Source of the DNA: Phycisphaerae bacterium
GTDB lineage: Bacteria; Planctomycetota; Phycisphaerae; UBA1845; JAFGLZ01
Assembly: GCA_016927755.1 (NCBI GenBank)
Contig: JAFGLZ010000039.1
Span: 1 to 64,000, forward strand
Direction of reading: 5' to 3'
DNA length: 64,000 nt
A program made the translations under genes and the position numbers. Position 1 is the stretch's first letter. Each line of letters starts with the position of its first letter. This document shows, in pieces, positions 35,422 to 44,361 of the stretch. The notes below the pieces were generated by a model. That model was not told where the DNA came from and did no database searches. It was given only the letters and a program-made list of their open reading frames with translations.

Positions 35422-36857
35422 AGGTCCTGCTCGTTGCGCCTCCGTGGCTGGAGATTTACGGCGACTTTCGGGCCGCGGCCAAGCTGGGCTGCGTCAGCCC
35501 ACCCCTCGGGCTCATGTATCTCGGCGGGGCGGTGCTCCAGGCCGGCGGGGAGTGCCGCATCGTGGACATGGAAGCCCAGGCCGTCGACACCGAGGGCCTC
35601 TGCCAGATCATCGAGCAGGAAGCCCCGGACCTCGTCGGGCTTACCGCGACGACGCCCATCTACGACAACGCCCGGAAGGTCGGACAGGCGATCCGCGACC
35701 GCTTCCCCGGAATCCGACTCGGCCTTGGCGGGGTCCATGCGACGATCACGGGGCGGCAGGTCTTAGACGAAGGTCCCCAGTTCGACTTTGCCGTTTGCGG
35801 GGAGGGTGAGCAGGCGATTCAGGAAATCATGGCGGCCACGGCGGGTGGACGATCGCTCGACGGCATCCCCGGCGTCCTCGTCCGCCGGGGAGAGGAAATC
35901 ATCGAGAGCCCTCGGCGCTCCATTGTCCAGGACCTCGACAGCCTACCGATCCCAGCGCGCCACCTGCTCGATCCCGCGGACTACCAACACTATCTGCCCG
36001 GCAAGGGCTTCGTCCGATACGCCAGCCTTTTCACGTCGAGGGGGTGTCCGTTCCGGTGCATCTTCTGCAGTCAACACACGATGCACGGACGGACGATGCG
36101 CTGGCACGGCGTCGACCGCGTTATCGAGGAGCTCCGCTACATCACCGAGACCGAAGGGATCCGTCACGTCATTTTCATGGACGAGACGCTCACGCTGAAC
36201 AAGCCGCGAGTCATCGAGCTATGCCGGGCGATTCGGGACGCCGACCTGCGACTTACGTTCGAGGGCTGGACGCACGCCAGCACCGTCGACGAGGAACTGC
36301 TGATCGAGATGAAGGCGGCCGGACTCATCCGTCTGAGCTTCGGCATCGAGAGCGGCGACCCTGAGATTCTCAAGGTCATCCAGAAGGGCGTGACGCTCGA
36401 GCAGATACGCCGGGCGTACGAGATCGCGGACAAGGTTGGCGTGGAAACCCGTGGGTCGGCGATGCTGGGTCACCCGTTCGAGACGCGCGCCTCGGCCTGG
36501 CGCACGATCAAGTTCATCCGCGGGATCAAGGAGTGCCAGCAGGTGTTCCTCAACGTCGCCTGCCCCTACCCCGGGACGGAGCTGTATGAGTACGCTGTCT
36601 CCGGCCGAGGAGGCATGCGGCTCCTGACGACCGACTATTCGAAGTACAAGCGGTACGGCGACCCGGTGATCGAGGTCAACGACCTGACGGCCGCGCGCCT
36701 CAAGCGCCTGCAGACCTTGGGTCTGTTGTACTTCTATCTGACGCCGCGCCGCGTCTGGTACAATCTCGTCAAACGAGCCGGACTCAGGGCAGGATTGGCC
36801 AACGGACTCGCGTTTGCCCGCGGAGTCCTGAGCGCCGCGATAAGCCGAGCGAAATGA
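35418..36857 (+). CDS. B12-binding-type radical SAM protein 2
   Basis: A 479-residue protein starting MKVLLVAPPWLEIYGDF, typical of B12-binding radical SAM enzymes. The cobalamin-like domain (about 1-140) includes LGGVHATITGRQVL and CGEGEQAI. The cluster motif is TSRGCPFRCIFCSQ (about 207-218). An FGIESGDPEIL segment lies in the SAM barrel. Its start overlaps the upstream stop by 4 bp, and its own stop overlaps the flippase-like gene by 4 bp. The three are clearly one transcription and translation unit. Substrate unknown. Confidence 0.88.
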   Translation: MKVLLVAPPWLEIYGDFRAAAKLGCVSPPLGLMYLGGAVLQAGGECRIVDMEAQAVDTEGLCQIIEQEAPDLVGLTATTPIYDNARKVGQAIRDRFPGIRLGLGGVHATITGRQVLDEGPQFDFAVCGEGEQAIQEIMAATAGGRSLDGIPGVLVRRGEEIIESPRRSIVQDLDSLPIPARHLLDPADYQHYLPGKGFVRYASLFTSRGCPFRCIFCSQHTMHGRTMRWHGVDRVIEELRYITETEGIRHVIFMDETLTLNKPRVIELCRAIRDADLRLTFEGWTHASTVDEELLIEMKAAGLIRLSFGIESGDPEILKVIQKGVTLEQIRRAYEIADKVGVETRGSAMLGHPFETRASAWRTIKFIRGIKECQQVFLNVACPYPGTELYEYAVSGRGGMRLLTTDYSKYKRYGDPVIEVNDLTAARLKRLQTLGLLYFYLTPRRVWYNLVKRAGLRAGLANGLAFARGVLSAAISRAK

Positions 36858-37828
36858 AACACACACGCTATGTGGGCAGGGCCTTGCTAACCGTCGGAAT
36901 CCTGGGGGCGATCTGTCTGTACGCCTCTCCGGCCAAGATGGCCGAGATCCTCGCCAAGTCGGACTGGCGATGGCTCCTGGCGATGCTCGCGCTGATGCCG
37001 GTCTTCCTGTTCTGCCGCATCTTCAAGTGGTATCTCCTGGTTCGGCAGTTCGTACCCCAGGTAAACGTTCCCGCGCTGGTCTCCGGCTATCTGTGGGGAC
37101 TTGCGCTGGGGCTCGTCACGCCGGGTCGGATGGGCGAGGCGTATCGGGTCTGGGGGGCGGGGCTGCCGTCCAAGCACGCGGGGCTCTTCGTCGTCGAAAA
37201 GGGGGTGGAGCTTCTCAGCTTGATGATCCTCTGCACGCCCGCTCTCCTGACGGCTCAGTTTCTGCCGCGCTGGTTCGTGGGCGCGTTCATCGTGGCGGCG
37301 GCCGTGTCGGTGCTCTTCTGGCGGGCCATCGCCCTCCGCCTGCTCCCGGTGAGCGATCGCATCCTGCAGCGCATGAAACTAGGCTTCCTTACCGGCGCCG
37401 ACCCGGCCCTACGAAGGCTGAGGTTGTCAGGGTGTCTGATGCTGTCTTGCGTGTGCCCGGCGCTGTTCCTCATCCAAGCATATCTCGCTCTGCGCGGCAT
37501 GGGCGAGCGGCCTGAGCCACTGGCGATCGCGCTGTTTCCCATCGTCCTGCTCAGCAACCTCGTGCCCGTGACGGTGGGCGGCATCGGGCTGCGCGAGGCG
37601 ACGGCCGTGCTGCTTCTCAAACCCCAGGGATTGACCGAGGCGGCGGTGCTGAACAGCTTCCTTCTCGTGACGCTCGTAAACCTCGCGCTGCCGTGCGTAC
37701 TGGCCGGGCTGCTTCGTCACCTGAAGCCAGCGCTGCTGCCGAAGGGCGGGCCTGAAGCCGCGGTCGCGGGAATCCAGGGGTCCGATCTCCAACAGACGGT
37801 AACGACGTCTACTCAAGAGGCGTCCTGA
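36854..37828 (+). CDS. LPG-synthase-TM-domain (flippase-like) membrane protein
   Basis: A 324-residue polytopic protein with seven to eight TM segments, of the UPF0104/LPG_synthase_TM family. It has only the membrane domain, not the aminoacyl-phosphatidylglycerol synthase domain. Visible family features are a charged first loop (RIFKWYLLVRQFVP), LVTPGRMGEAYRVWGAG, EKGVELLSLM and the late LPVTVGGIGLREAT-like block (SNLVPVTVGGIGLREAT). Members are proposed to flip polyprenol or lipid-linked glycans. Coupled by ATGA to radical SAM protein 2. Role here inferred: moving the cluster's lipid product across the membrane. Confidence 0.83.
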   Translation: MKHTRYVGRALLTVGILGAICLYASPAKMAEILAKSDWRWLLAMLALMPVFLFCRIFKWYLLVRQFVPQVNVPALVSGYLWGLALGLVTPGRMGEAYRVWGAGLPSKHAGLFVVEKGVELLSLMILCTPALLTAQFLPRWFVGAFIVAAAVSVLFWRAIALRLLPVSDRILQRMKLGFLTGADPALRRLRLSGCLMLSCVCPALFLIQAYLALRGMGERPEPLAIALFPIVLLSNLVPVTVGGIGLREATAVLLLKPQGLTEAAVLNSFLLVTLVNLALPCVLAGLLRHLKPALLPKGGPEAAVAGIQGSDLQQTVTTSTQEAS

Positions 37829-37848
37829 AGTCCCGGCCGGGGGGACCG

Positions 37849-38814
37849 ATGATGGAACGATCACGACCAGCAAACGAAGGCGTCGGCGTCACCCAACCGC
37901 CAGGAGGCTCGGCCGCCGACTGCGTCGTCTGCGGATCGACGCCGTCCCTGATCTTCAACTACAAGCGGCATGGCTATTACCGATGCCCGAACTGCAGGAT
38001 CGTGTCCACCTATCCCCTGCCCGACGAGGCCGCGATCGAGGCCCACTACGCGGCGAAGTTCCGGAAGGGCAACTACCAGTTGCTCGAGGAACATTTCGAA
38101 AGCTATCGCCGCGTCTACCGCGACACGGTCCGCCGCCTCCAACAGTACCTGGAGGCGTCCGGCCAGACGCTGCAAAGACGGACCGTTCTGGACGTCGGCT
38201 GCTTCACCGGCGGATTCTTGATGGAGTTGACGGACGCCGGCGCGGACGCTTGCGGCCTGGAGCTTCAACCGGAGGCCGTCGAACTCGCCAACCGGCGACT
38301 ACCTGGCCGCATCTTCCAAGCAGACGTCCACGGGGACGCGTTCCCGGAGGGACCGTACGACGTTGTCTCCATCCTCGGCGTCGTGGAGCACGTCGTCGAC
38401 CCCATCGGCCTCCTGCGACGATGTTTCTCCGTGCTGACCCCGGGCGGCGTCTTGCTCCTGCAGACCCCGGACAGCGGTTCCATGCCGGCCCGGACGATGG
38501 GGCGGTTCTGGCCGCCGTACGCCCCCATCGAGCACATCCATCTGTTCTCGCGGAAGGCCCTGCGGACGGCGCTGGTTGAGGCCGGTTTCGAGCGAATCAC
38601 CTGCCGACGGCAATGGAAGCGGCTGCCTGTCGAATACGTGTTCCACATGACCCAGAACTTTGGGCCGGGGCTGCACACGCTCTTCAAGCCGGGCTATCGC
38701 CTGCTGCCGAAACGCTTGAAGAAAGCCGCCCTCCCGTTCTACGTTGGAGGCATGACCGTGATGGCGAGCCGTCCGCGAGCCGACGCGCCGCCGACTCCCG
38801 CGCGGCAAGGATGA
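37849..38814 (+). CDS. Class I SAM methyltransferase with N-terminal zinc ribbon
   Basis: A 321-residue protein. Residues 24-50 form a zinc-ribbon (CVVCGST...YRCPNCRIV). A class I methyltransferase fold follows, with motif I VLDVGCFTGGFLMEL (about 106-120), an acidic motif II (GLELQPEAVELA) and SILGVVEHVVDP as motif IV/post. The C-terminus has a HIHLFSRKAL region. This architecture is common in glycan and lipid clusters. It lies 20 bp after the flippase-like gene and 13 bp before radical SAM protein 3. O- or C-methylation of a sugar is likely but not proven. Confidence 0.85.
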   Translation: MMERSRPANEGVGVTQPPGGSAADCVVCGSTPSLIFNYKRHGYYRCPNCRIVSTYPLPDEAAIEAHYAAKFRKGNYQLLEEHFESYRRVYRDTVRRLQQYLEASGQTLQRRTVLDVGCFTGGFLMELTDAGADACGLELQPEAVELANRRLPGRIFQADVHGDAFPEGPYDVVSILGVVEHVVDPIGLLRRCFSVLTPGGVLLLQTPDSGSMPARTMGRFWPPYAPIEHIHLFSRKALRTALVEAGFERITCRRQWKRLPVEYVFHMTQNFGPGLHTLFKPGYRLLPKRLKKAALPFYVGGMTVMASRPRADAPPTPARQG

Positions 38815-38827
38815 GGAACGACGCCCA

Positions 38828-40285
38828 ATGAAGGACCTCCGAGTCGCCGTCGTCATCACGCAACCGAGCTTCCATGCCCACATGGTGCCGCTGGGGTATC
38901 TGTACGTCAGCGCCGCGCTCAAGCAGACAGGCATGCCGGTCTCGATCATCCGGGCGCCATCCTCGATGGCGGATGAGGCCGCGCGACGGTCCGTCCGCGA
39001 TGCGCTCGAGACGATTCGCCCCGATATCGTCTTCACCGGCACCAGCTACAAGTTTCACAACAACTGCCCCTCTTCGACCGTCGGGCAGGCGATCAAGGTA
39101 AGCGAGCTGACCAAGGAAACGCTCGGCGAATGCACGACCCTCCTGATCGGGCCGCTGAACGCCGTGCTGTATCCATACCTCCTTGACTGCCCCGACGTGA
39201 ACGGGGTGGTCCTGGGCGAGCCGGAGTCGGTCTGCCGGGGCGCCGTGGCGGCCCTGGCCGAAGGCGGCGACCTCGCCGAGGTGCCCGGGCTGGCGATCAG
39301 GGGACCTGATGGGCCGCGGCAGACCGGCGCAACCCCGTACCCCAACCCGGACAGCCTTCCGATGCCGGATCGAGAGGGCATCGACTTTGCCGACTACGTC
39401 TTTAGAACCTACTACGCCCCGAGGACGACGGAGGTGTTGACCTCCCGGGGCTGCCCATTCGATTGCACGTACTGCTTTGGCGCGAGGACGTCTCAGCGCA
39501 ACGCCTTCAATACCGGCCCGCCGTTTCGGGCCGCATCCCCGCAGCGCGTCGTCGAGGAGATCGACCTGCTCTACCATCGCTGGGGCGTCCGCGGCATCAA
39601 GTTCAGCGACGTCGAGTTCTGCGTCTCGGCCGATCGCGTCCGCTCGCTGTGCGAACTGCTCCTGGCCAAGGGGTATGAGGGGCTCGCCTGGCGAGCGGTA
39701 ACCCGTGCCACCAGCGTCGATCCGTCTCTCCTGAGGCTCATGTACGACGCCGGCTGCCGACACATTTACTATGGCGTCGAGAGCGGCGACCCCGATCTCC
39801 TGCAAGCCATGAAGAAACAGGTAACACTCGACGAGATTCGCGAGGTCTTCCGCCACACCAAAGCGTGCGGCATCAAGCCGGAGGCGTCCTTCCTTCTCGG
39901 TGTCCCGGGCGAGACCGAGGAATCCGTCGAGCGTACGATCCGGTTCGCGATCGAGCTCGACCCGTTCCTGGCCACGTTTCACGTCTTCGTCCCGTTCCCC
40001 GGCATCCCGATGTCGGCGGACCTCAGCACGATCGCCGATAATGCCCTGGACGACTGGGACGTATACCAACTGAGCGGAGGTCGGTCTTACTGCCACGTCC
40101 CCGCGGATCGCCTCGACGACCTGAGCCGCAAGGCCTATCGCAGGTTCTACCTGCGAGGACGATCTCTCCTTCGTATGGGATTGGAGCTCCGGCATCCGGC
40201 GATGCGGAAGTTTCTGGCGAGCCTGATCGCCGGACGATACGAGGGGAGTTGGTTCTGGCGGATGCTCCTGAGCCGCCGCGGTTGA
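38828..40285 (+). CDS. B12-binding-type radical SAM protein 3
   Basis: A 485-residue protein. The N-terminal part (QPSFHAHMVPLGYLYVSAALKQTG) resembles the cobalamin-binding domain, and GEPESVCRGAV is the usual domain-end motif. The cluster motif TSRGCPFDCTYCFG lies at about 205-217. A VESGDPDLLQAMKKQVTLDEIR block and an FVPFPGIPM segment follow. It is related to the first two radical SAM genes but clearly diverged, so the three probably act on successive steps rather than duplicate one. It has a 13-bp gap after the methyltransferase. Confidence 0.86.
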   Translation: MKDLRVAVVITQPSFHAHMVPLGYLYVSAALKQTGMPVSIIRAPSSMADEAARRSVRDALETIRPDIVFTGTSYKFHNNCPSSTVGQAIKVSELTKETLGECTTLLIGPLNAVLYPYLLDCPDVNGVVLGEPESVCRGAVAALAEGGDLAEVPGLAIRGPDGPRQTGATPYPNPDSLPMPDREGIDFADYVFRTYYAPRTTEVLTSRGCPFDCTYCFGARTSQRNAFNTGPPFRAASPQRVVEEIDLLYHRWGVRGIKFSDVEFCVSADRVRSLCELLLAKGYEGLAWRAVTRATSVDPSLLRLMYDAGCRHIYYGVESGDPDLLQAMKKQVTLDEIREVFRHTKACGIKPEASFLLGVPGETEESVERTIRFAIELDPFLATFHVFVPFPGIPMSADLSTIADNALDDWDVYQLSGGRSYCHVPADRLDDLSRKAYRRFYLRGRSLLRMGLELRHPAMRKFLASLIAGRYEGSWFWRMLLSRRG

Positions 40286-40349
40286 TCCGTCGCTTGCAGG
40301 GGGCGCCGCGGGGTCCTATCATTTCGGGCTCGTCCGAGTCCCGCCCCAT

Positions 40350-42032
40350 GTGAACGCGATGGAGACAGTCCCATTGGCGGAAAACGAACGCCCTGGTCCC
40401 TCCCCGCGTCGATCGAGGGGACGCTCGCTCTGGCCGGACGGTCTGAGCCTCGTCGTCATTTGTGCGCTCGTCTATCTGTACTACTATCCCGAAGGCGACC
40501 CTCTCGAGTCCCTCTATGTCCGGTTTGCCGAGACGTTTGAGCGATCCGCCCATCTGCTCAATCCCGACTACGACGGCTGGTTCTACCGGCGCCGCGCCGA
40601 GGAGTACTTTCCCTTCCTCACGCTCTGCTCGCGCTGGGCGCTCATGCTCTTCCCGAATGATCCGGGCAGGGCCGTACTGGCCCTGCACCTTACGATCGCG
40701 GGCGCATCGGGGATCACAACGTTTCTCCTCCTGCGGCGCTTCCTGCCCACCGTCTCGGCGCTGTTGGTCACGGGCTTCTGCCTGTGCGGCAGGGTGCTCC
40801 TCCCGCCAGCGAGAACCTGGGGATTCACGCACTTCCAATTGCTCATTCCGATCTCGCTGGCGTTCGTCTGCGCGCTGCCGCATCTATGGGACCGCTCGGG
40901 CCTCAACGGACGAAAGGTCTTGTGGATCCTCCTGGCGGCCGCGTGTCTTGCGTGGATCTATGCCCTTGGCGCCCATGAGACGTTCTACGCCGCCTTCTGC
41001 CTCGGCGTCGGACTGGCGACGCTTGGGTGCCACTGGCTCATCCGCTCGCTCCGAGCACGACGGCCGGCGCCGGGTCCCCCGCTACCCTTCGTTCTGGCCC
41101 TTCTGGGATCGATCCCCCTGGGGATGGCGTTCATGGCCTGGGTGTACTTCGCCATGCCCCAGCGAAGCAACCCCGGCGACTTTCGCTCACTAATCACCTA
41201 CAGAGAGTGGTTGGCCAAGGCCGTCGACGAGGCTAAGCAGGAGACCGAAACATCTCTCGACTTCAAGCTCAAGGTGCTGCGCGGCACGTTCATCGAGGGA
41301 CGCTACCTCACGCAGTACGGGCGAACCCACCGAGAGATGTTCCTGTACCCCGGGGCCGGCTTCAACGGCATCGTCCCGCTGTTCATGCTACCGGGACTGG
41401 CAATCGGGCTGGCGCTCGGCGGCAGAGCCGCATTCCGTTGGGCGATGGGAAAGCAGACGAACGAAACCCCGAAGCAGACCTTTTTCGCGATCTTCATCGC
41501 GTTGCTCGTCTCACTTTTCGTCATCATGGTCGTCACCAGCTCGAATCCAAAGCCGACCCGCTACACCTACTCCATTCTCGCCGTGTACGTCCTGACCGCC
41601 TGGGGTTATGAGGCACTCATCCGCTGGATCCATCGAAGATGGTTCCGGCCTCGAACGGACGGTGCCGCAGAGTGGGGACCGACCAGCTCCACTGGCCTGA
41701 AGGCAGCCTGTATCGTGCTCGTGCCCCTCGTCCTGCTGGCCGGGGCGCGACTCCTCAAGAACCACAGGGACCTCGGCCCCCACCTCCGGCAATGGGCTGA
41801 CCGGATCCACACCGTGACGCTCAAGCCGGACATCGAGAGGCTCCTCCAGGGCGAACGAATCGTCGTTGATCTGAGGAAGAAACGCCCGCGCAGACAGACT
41901 CATCACGGATACACCAGGCTCGGCACCCGATGGACCGACCCGGCGATCGGTCTGAAGCTGCGATACCGCCGTCCGCCCAATCTGATCGTCATCGGCGAGA
42001 CTCCGACGGCCGACGACGATCGCAATGAGTAA
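40350..42032 (+). CDS. Large polytopic membrane protein, GT-C-like
   Basis: I cannot assign a family. The 560-residue protein has about ten TM helices between residues 30 and 425, then a C-terminal soluble Arg-rich region (DLRKKRPRRQTHHGYTRLG). A periplasmic loop after TM1 carries NPDYDGWFYRRRAEEYFPF, which resembles the acidic first loop of GT-C transferases but lacks a clear Asp-Glu catalytic pair. Start is GTG 40350 or ATG 40359. It follows radical SAM protein 3 by 64 bp on the same strand and probably belongs to the cluster. Confidence 0.7.
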   Translation: MNAMETVPLAENERPGPSPRRSRGRSLWPDGLSLVVICALVYLYYYPEGDPLESLYVRFAETFERSAHLLNPDYDGWFYRRRAEEYFPFLTLCSRWALMLFPNDPGRAVLALHLTIAGASGITTFLLLRRFLPTVSALLVTGFCLCGRVLLPPARTWGFTHFQLLIPISLAFVCALPHLWDRSGLNGRKVLWILLAAACLAWIYALGAHETFYAAFCLGVGLATLGCHWLIRSLRARRPAPGPPLPFVLALLGSIPLGMAFMAWVYFAMPQRSNPGDFRSLITYREWLAKAVDEAKQETETSLDFKLKVLRGTFIEGRYLTQYGRTHREMFLYPGAGFNGIVPLFMLPGLAIGLALGGRAAFRWAMGKQTNETPKQTFFAIFIALLVSLFVIMVVTSSNPKPTRYTYSILAVYVLTAWGYEALIRWIHRRWFRPRTDGAAEWGPTSSTGLKAACIVLVPLVLLAGARLLKNHRDLGPHLRQWADRIHTVTLKPDIERLLQGERIVVDLRKKRPRRQTHHGYTRLGTRWTDPAIGLKLRYRRPPNLIVIGETPTADDDRNE

Positions 42033-42201
42033 AGCCCCCTCCCCAAGCGAGCGAGCCGCCCGTCACCAACGACTCATTCTCCGCGTCGACCCAACCTCTA
42101 TCCAAGCAGCGCCTCATGAACGCGCGGCGCGAGCGCGGGTATCGGAATCGACGCATCGGGAATCAGCAACAGACATCCGTCGCATGGTCACGAGCAGCGA
42201 C

Positions 42202-43224
42202 CTAGACCTGTCGGGAGGGCGGCAGCAGATTCCCCGGGATCTCCAACCTGGGACGCGTAGTCCGTGGGATTCCCGGACCCTCGAGCCCCAACCCGCGAGC
42301 GATCACGTAGGGAGGGCGTTGCTTGGTCTCTTCGTAGGTCCGGCCGACGTATTGCCCCAGCAGCCAGATCGCCACGAGTTGAACGCCGCCAAACAGCAGA
42401 ATCATCGCCATCGTGCTCGCCCAGCCGCTCTGAACGCCGAATCGATCCGGGGCCAGAAGCCGGGTCGCCAGAACGAAGACCAGATACGCCGCCGCGCCCA
42501 GCGAAACGAACAACCCCAGCACCCCCACCAGCGACAACGGTCGACTCGACAGCGAAAACACCGCGTTGCCCAGCAGACGAACCCGCTGGCTCCATCGATA
42601 GGCCGGACGACCGCCGAGACGAAGGTCCTCCTGATACGCGACCTGCCCCTGGCGAAACCCCAGCCACCGCACGAGCCCCCGATCAAACCGAAACCGTTCG
42701 CGAAGCTGCCGCATCACCTGCACGACGCGCCGATCGAGCAATCGGAAGTCGGCGGCGTTCGGCAGGATGTCGACCTCGCAAAGACTTCGGAGCAGGCGAT
42801 AGCTCATCCTTGACGTCAGCCGCTGAATCCCGCCGCCTCCGCTCCGCTGTCGCACGGCGTGGACGACGTCGTCGCCGTCCTGCCATCGCGCCAGCATCTC
42901 GGGAATCAGCTCCGGTGGGTGCTGAAGGTCCGCGTCGATCGTGATGACCGCGTCCCCGGATGCCACGTCCAGACCCGCCATCAGGGCCAATTGGTGCCCG
43001 AAGTTTCGACTCAACTCGATCAGCTTGACCCGACCGTCCTCGCCATGAGCGGCCGAGACCCGATCGCTCGTTGCGTCCGCGCTGCCGTCATTGATGAAGA
43101 TGATCTCGTAGTCCCGCGTGATCGGCTCCAGGACCCCGCGCAGACGATCAATCATCGCGCGGACGTTCTCCTGCTCGTTGTAGCAAGGCACGACGATCGA
43201 GATGATCGGATGATCGTTTGCCAT
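42202..43224 (-). CDS. GT2 polyprenyl-phosphate glycosyltransferase (DPM1/GtrB-like)
   Basis: A 340-residue membrane-anchored GT2. The catalytic domain has VVPCYNEQENV, the INDGSADAT motif and IDADLQHPPEL (DAD), then about two to three C-terminal TM helices (LSLVGVLGLFVSLGAAAYLVF; MILLFGGVQLVAIWLLG). The NFGHQLALMAGLD segment and the QHPPE spacing match dolichol- or undecaprenyl-phosphate sugar transferases. It would load a sugar onto a polyprenyl carrier for GT-C enzymes nearby. It starts at ATG 43224, 64 bp after the aldolase gene on the same strand. Confidence 0.88.
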   Translation of the reverse strand: MANDHPIISIVVPCYNEQENVRAMIDRLRGVLEPITRDYEIIFINDGSADATSDRVSAAHGEDGRVKLIELSRNFGHQLALMAGLDVASGDAVITIDADLQHPPELIPEMLARWQDGDDVVHAVRQRSGGGGIQRLTSRMSYRLLRSLCEVDILPNAADFRLLDRRVVQVMRQLRERFRFDRGLVRWLGFRQGQVAYQEDLRLGGRPAYRWSQRVRLLGNAVFSLSSRPLSLVGVLGLFVSLGAAAYLVFVLATRLLAPDRFGVQSGWASTMAMILLFGGVQLVAIWLLGQYVGRTYEETKQRPPYVIARGLGLEGPGIPRTTRPRLEIPGNLLPPSRQV

Positions 43225-43288
43225 GGGCCCCGCGCCACCGTAACGCAGGCATCGCAGCCTGCCTTCCGCGAAACAGCGCCCCGTTCGA

Positions 43289-44074
43289 TCAGAGCGCCCC
43301 GCCGAGCAGACTGCGATACTCCGCCATCTTGGCCTGCATCCCCAGATACAGCGTTCCGTGGTCCCCGCCGAGGTTGAACAGCCGCCCGCCTTGATCACAG
43401 TTCCGCTTGACCTGGTCCGGGTTCAGCGCTACCGTCCCCCACCACTTGCCGGCGCTCTCGGCCGCCTTGGCCACGCGCTCGTAGGCCTCCTGCATGCGGG
43501 GATGGTCAAACTGGAACGGAATGCCCATCGCCACGCTCAAGTCGGCCGGGCCGAGGAACAGCAGGTCCATTCCTTCGACACCGATGATCTCGTCGAGGCG
43601 GTCCAGGGCCTCCGGGTCCTCAATCTGCGCGATGAGTAGCGTCTCGCGGTTCGCGTGCTCGAGATACTCCAGCGGCGGCGCGAAGCAGAAGCCTCCGTCG
43701 GGCCCGGCGTTGTCGAACCCGCGCCGACCGATCGGCGGATATCGCGTGTTGTAGACCGCCAGCTCGGCCTCCTCCCGCGACTTGATGTGCGGGACCATGA
43801 TGGCCGCCGCGCCGGCCTCCATCGGGCGAAAGTAGTTCGTGTAGCTCCCCTTTCGGATGCGGACCATCGCGTCGACGTCCGCCATCCGCGACGCCAGGAC
43901 CAACACGTCGAGCTGGGCGTCGGTCAGGTTGCGATGCTCCATGTCGATCCACACGCCGTCGTACCCGTGCACGCCGACGAACTCCACGCCCTTGGGGTTG
44001 AACCCGCACGAGATCGCGAACGTCAGCGCGGTCTTGCCCGAACGCAGCTTGGCCAGAATCTTGCTCTTGCGCAT
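43289..44074 (-). CDS. HpcH/HpaI-family aldolase (class II, 2-keto-3-deoxy acid type)
   Basis: A 261-residue TIM-barrel aldolase. Metal and catalytic motifs are visible: a VWIDMEH segment, an RIRKG arginine, QIEDPEAL (metal Glu) and GPADLSVAMG (metal Asp). Relatives cleave 4-hydroxy-2-oxo acids or 2-keto-3-deoxy-L-rhamnonate to pyruvate or glycolaldehyde-type products. The start at 44074 (MRKSKILAKL) is preferred. A TATAAT box at 44106-44111 lies just upstream. It is followed by the GT2 gene on the same strand. Confidence 0.88.
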   Translation of the reverse strand: MRKSKILAKLRSGKTALTFAISCGFNPKGVEFVGVHGYDGVWIDMEHRNLTDAQLDVLVLASRMADVDAMVRIRKGSYTNYFRPMEAGAAAIMVPHIKSREEAELAVYNTRYPPIGRRGFDNAGPDGGFCFAPPLEYLEHANRETLLIAQIEDPEALDRLDEIIGVEGMDLLFLGPADLSVAMGIPFQFDHPRMQEAYERVAKAAESAGKWWGTVALNPDQVKRNCDQGGRLFNLGGDHGTLYLGMQAKMAEYRSLLGGAL

Positions 44075-44105
44075 GAGTGGTTGGCACCTCACCTTTCGAG
44101 GGGGG

Positions 44106-44111
44106 ATTATA
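44106..44111 (-). promoter_or_regulatory. -10 box upstream of the aldolase gene
   Basis: A perfect TATAAT on the minus strand, 32 bp before the start codon. No convincing -35 box is visible. Confidence 0.4.
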
Positions 44112-44166
44112 GCCGAACGGCGCGGAGATAGCGCCAGACCAGGTTCTCCGATTCGCGCGAAGCTGG

Positions 44167-44361
44167 CTACCGCCGTCCGGACCCGATCTGCGCGGCCCGG
44201 GAAGCGGCCTCTTCCTTGTACTCCGGCACCCAGAGGTAGCACCCACTCCCTGCGTAGAGGTGGCGGAACGCTTCCGAATCGACCGGCACGTCCAAGGACT
44301 TGCGCTCAATCGCGCTCCTGAATGGGATCCAGAACTCACCTGTCGAAAAGGACGCCAGCAC
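44167..44361 (-). CDS. Short hypothetical protein or gene fragment
   Basis: I do not recognise this 64-residue frame. Its wording (EFWIPFRSAIERKSLDVPVDSEAFRHLYAGSGC) and its GC-rich third positions look protein-coding. It starts at a GTG with no good ribosome site, directly after a methyltransferase tail remnant. It may be a real small protein or the end of a broken gene. Confidence 0.3.
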   Translation of the reverse strand: MLASFSTGEFWIPFRSAIERKSLDVPVDSEAFRHLYAGSGCYLWVPEYKEEAASRAAQIGSGRR

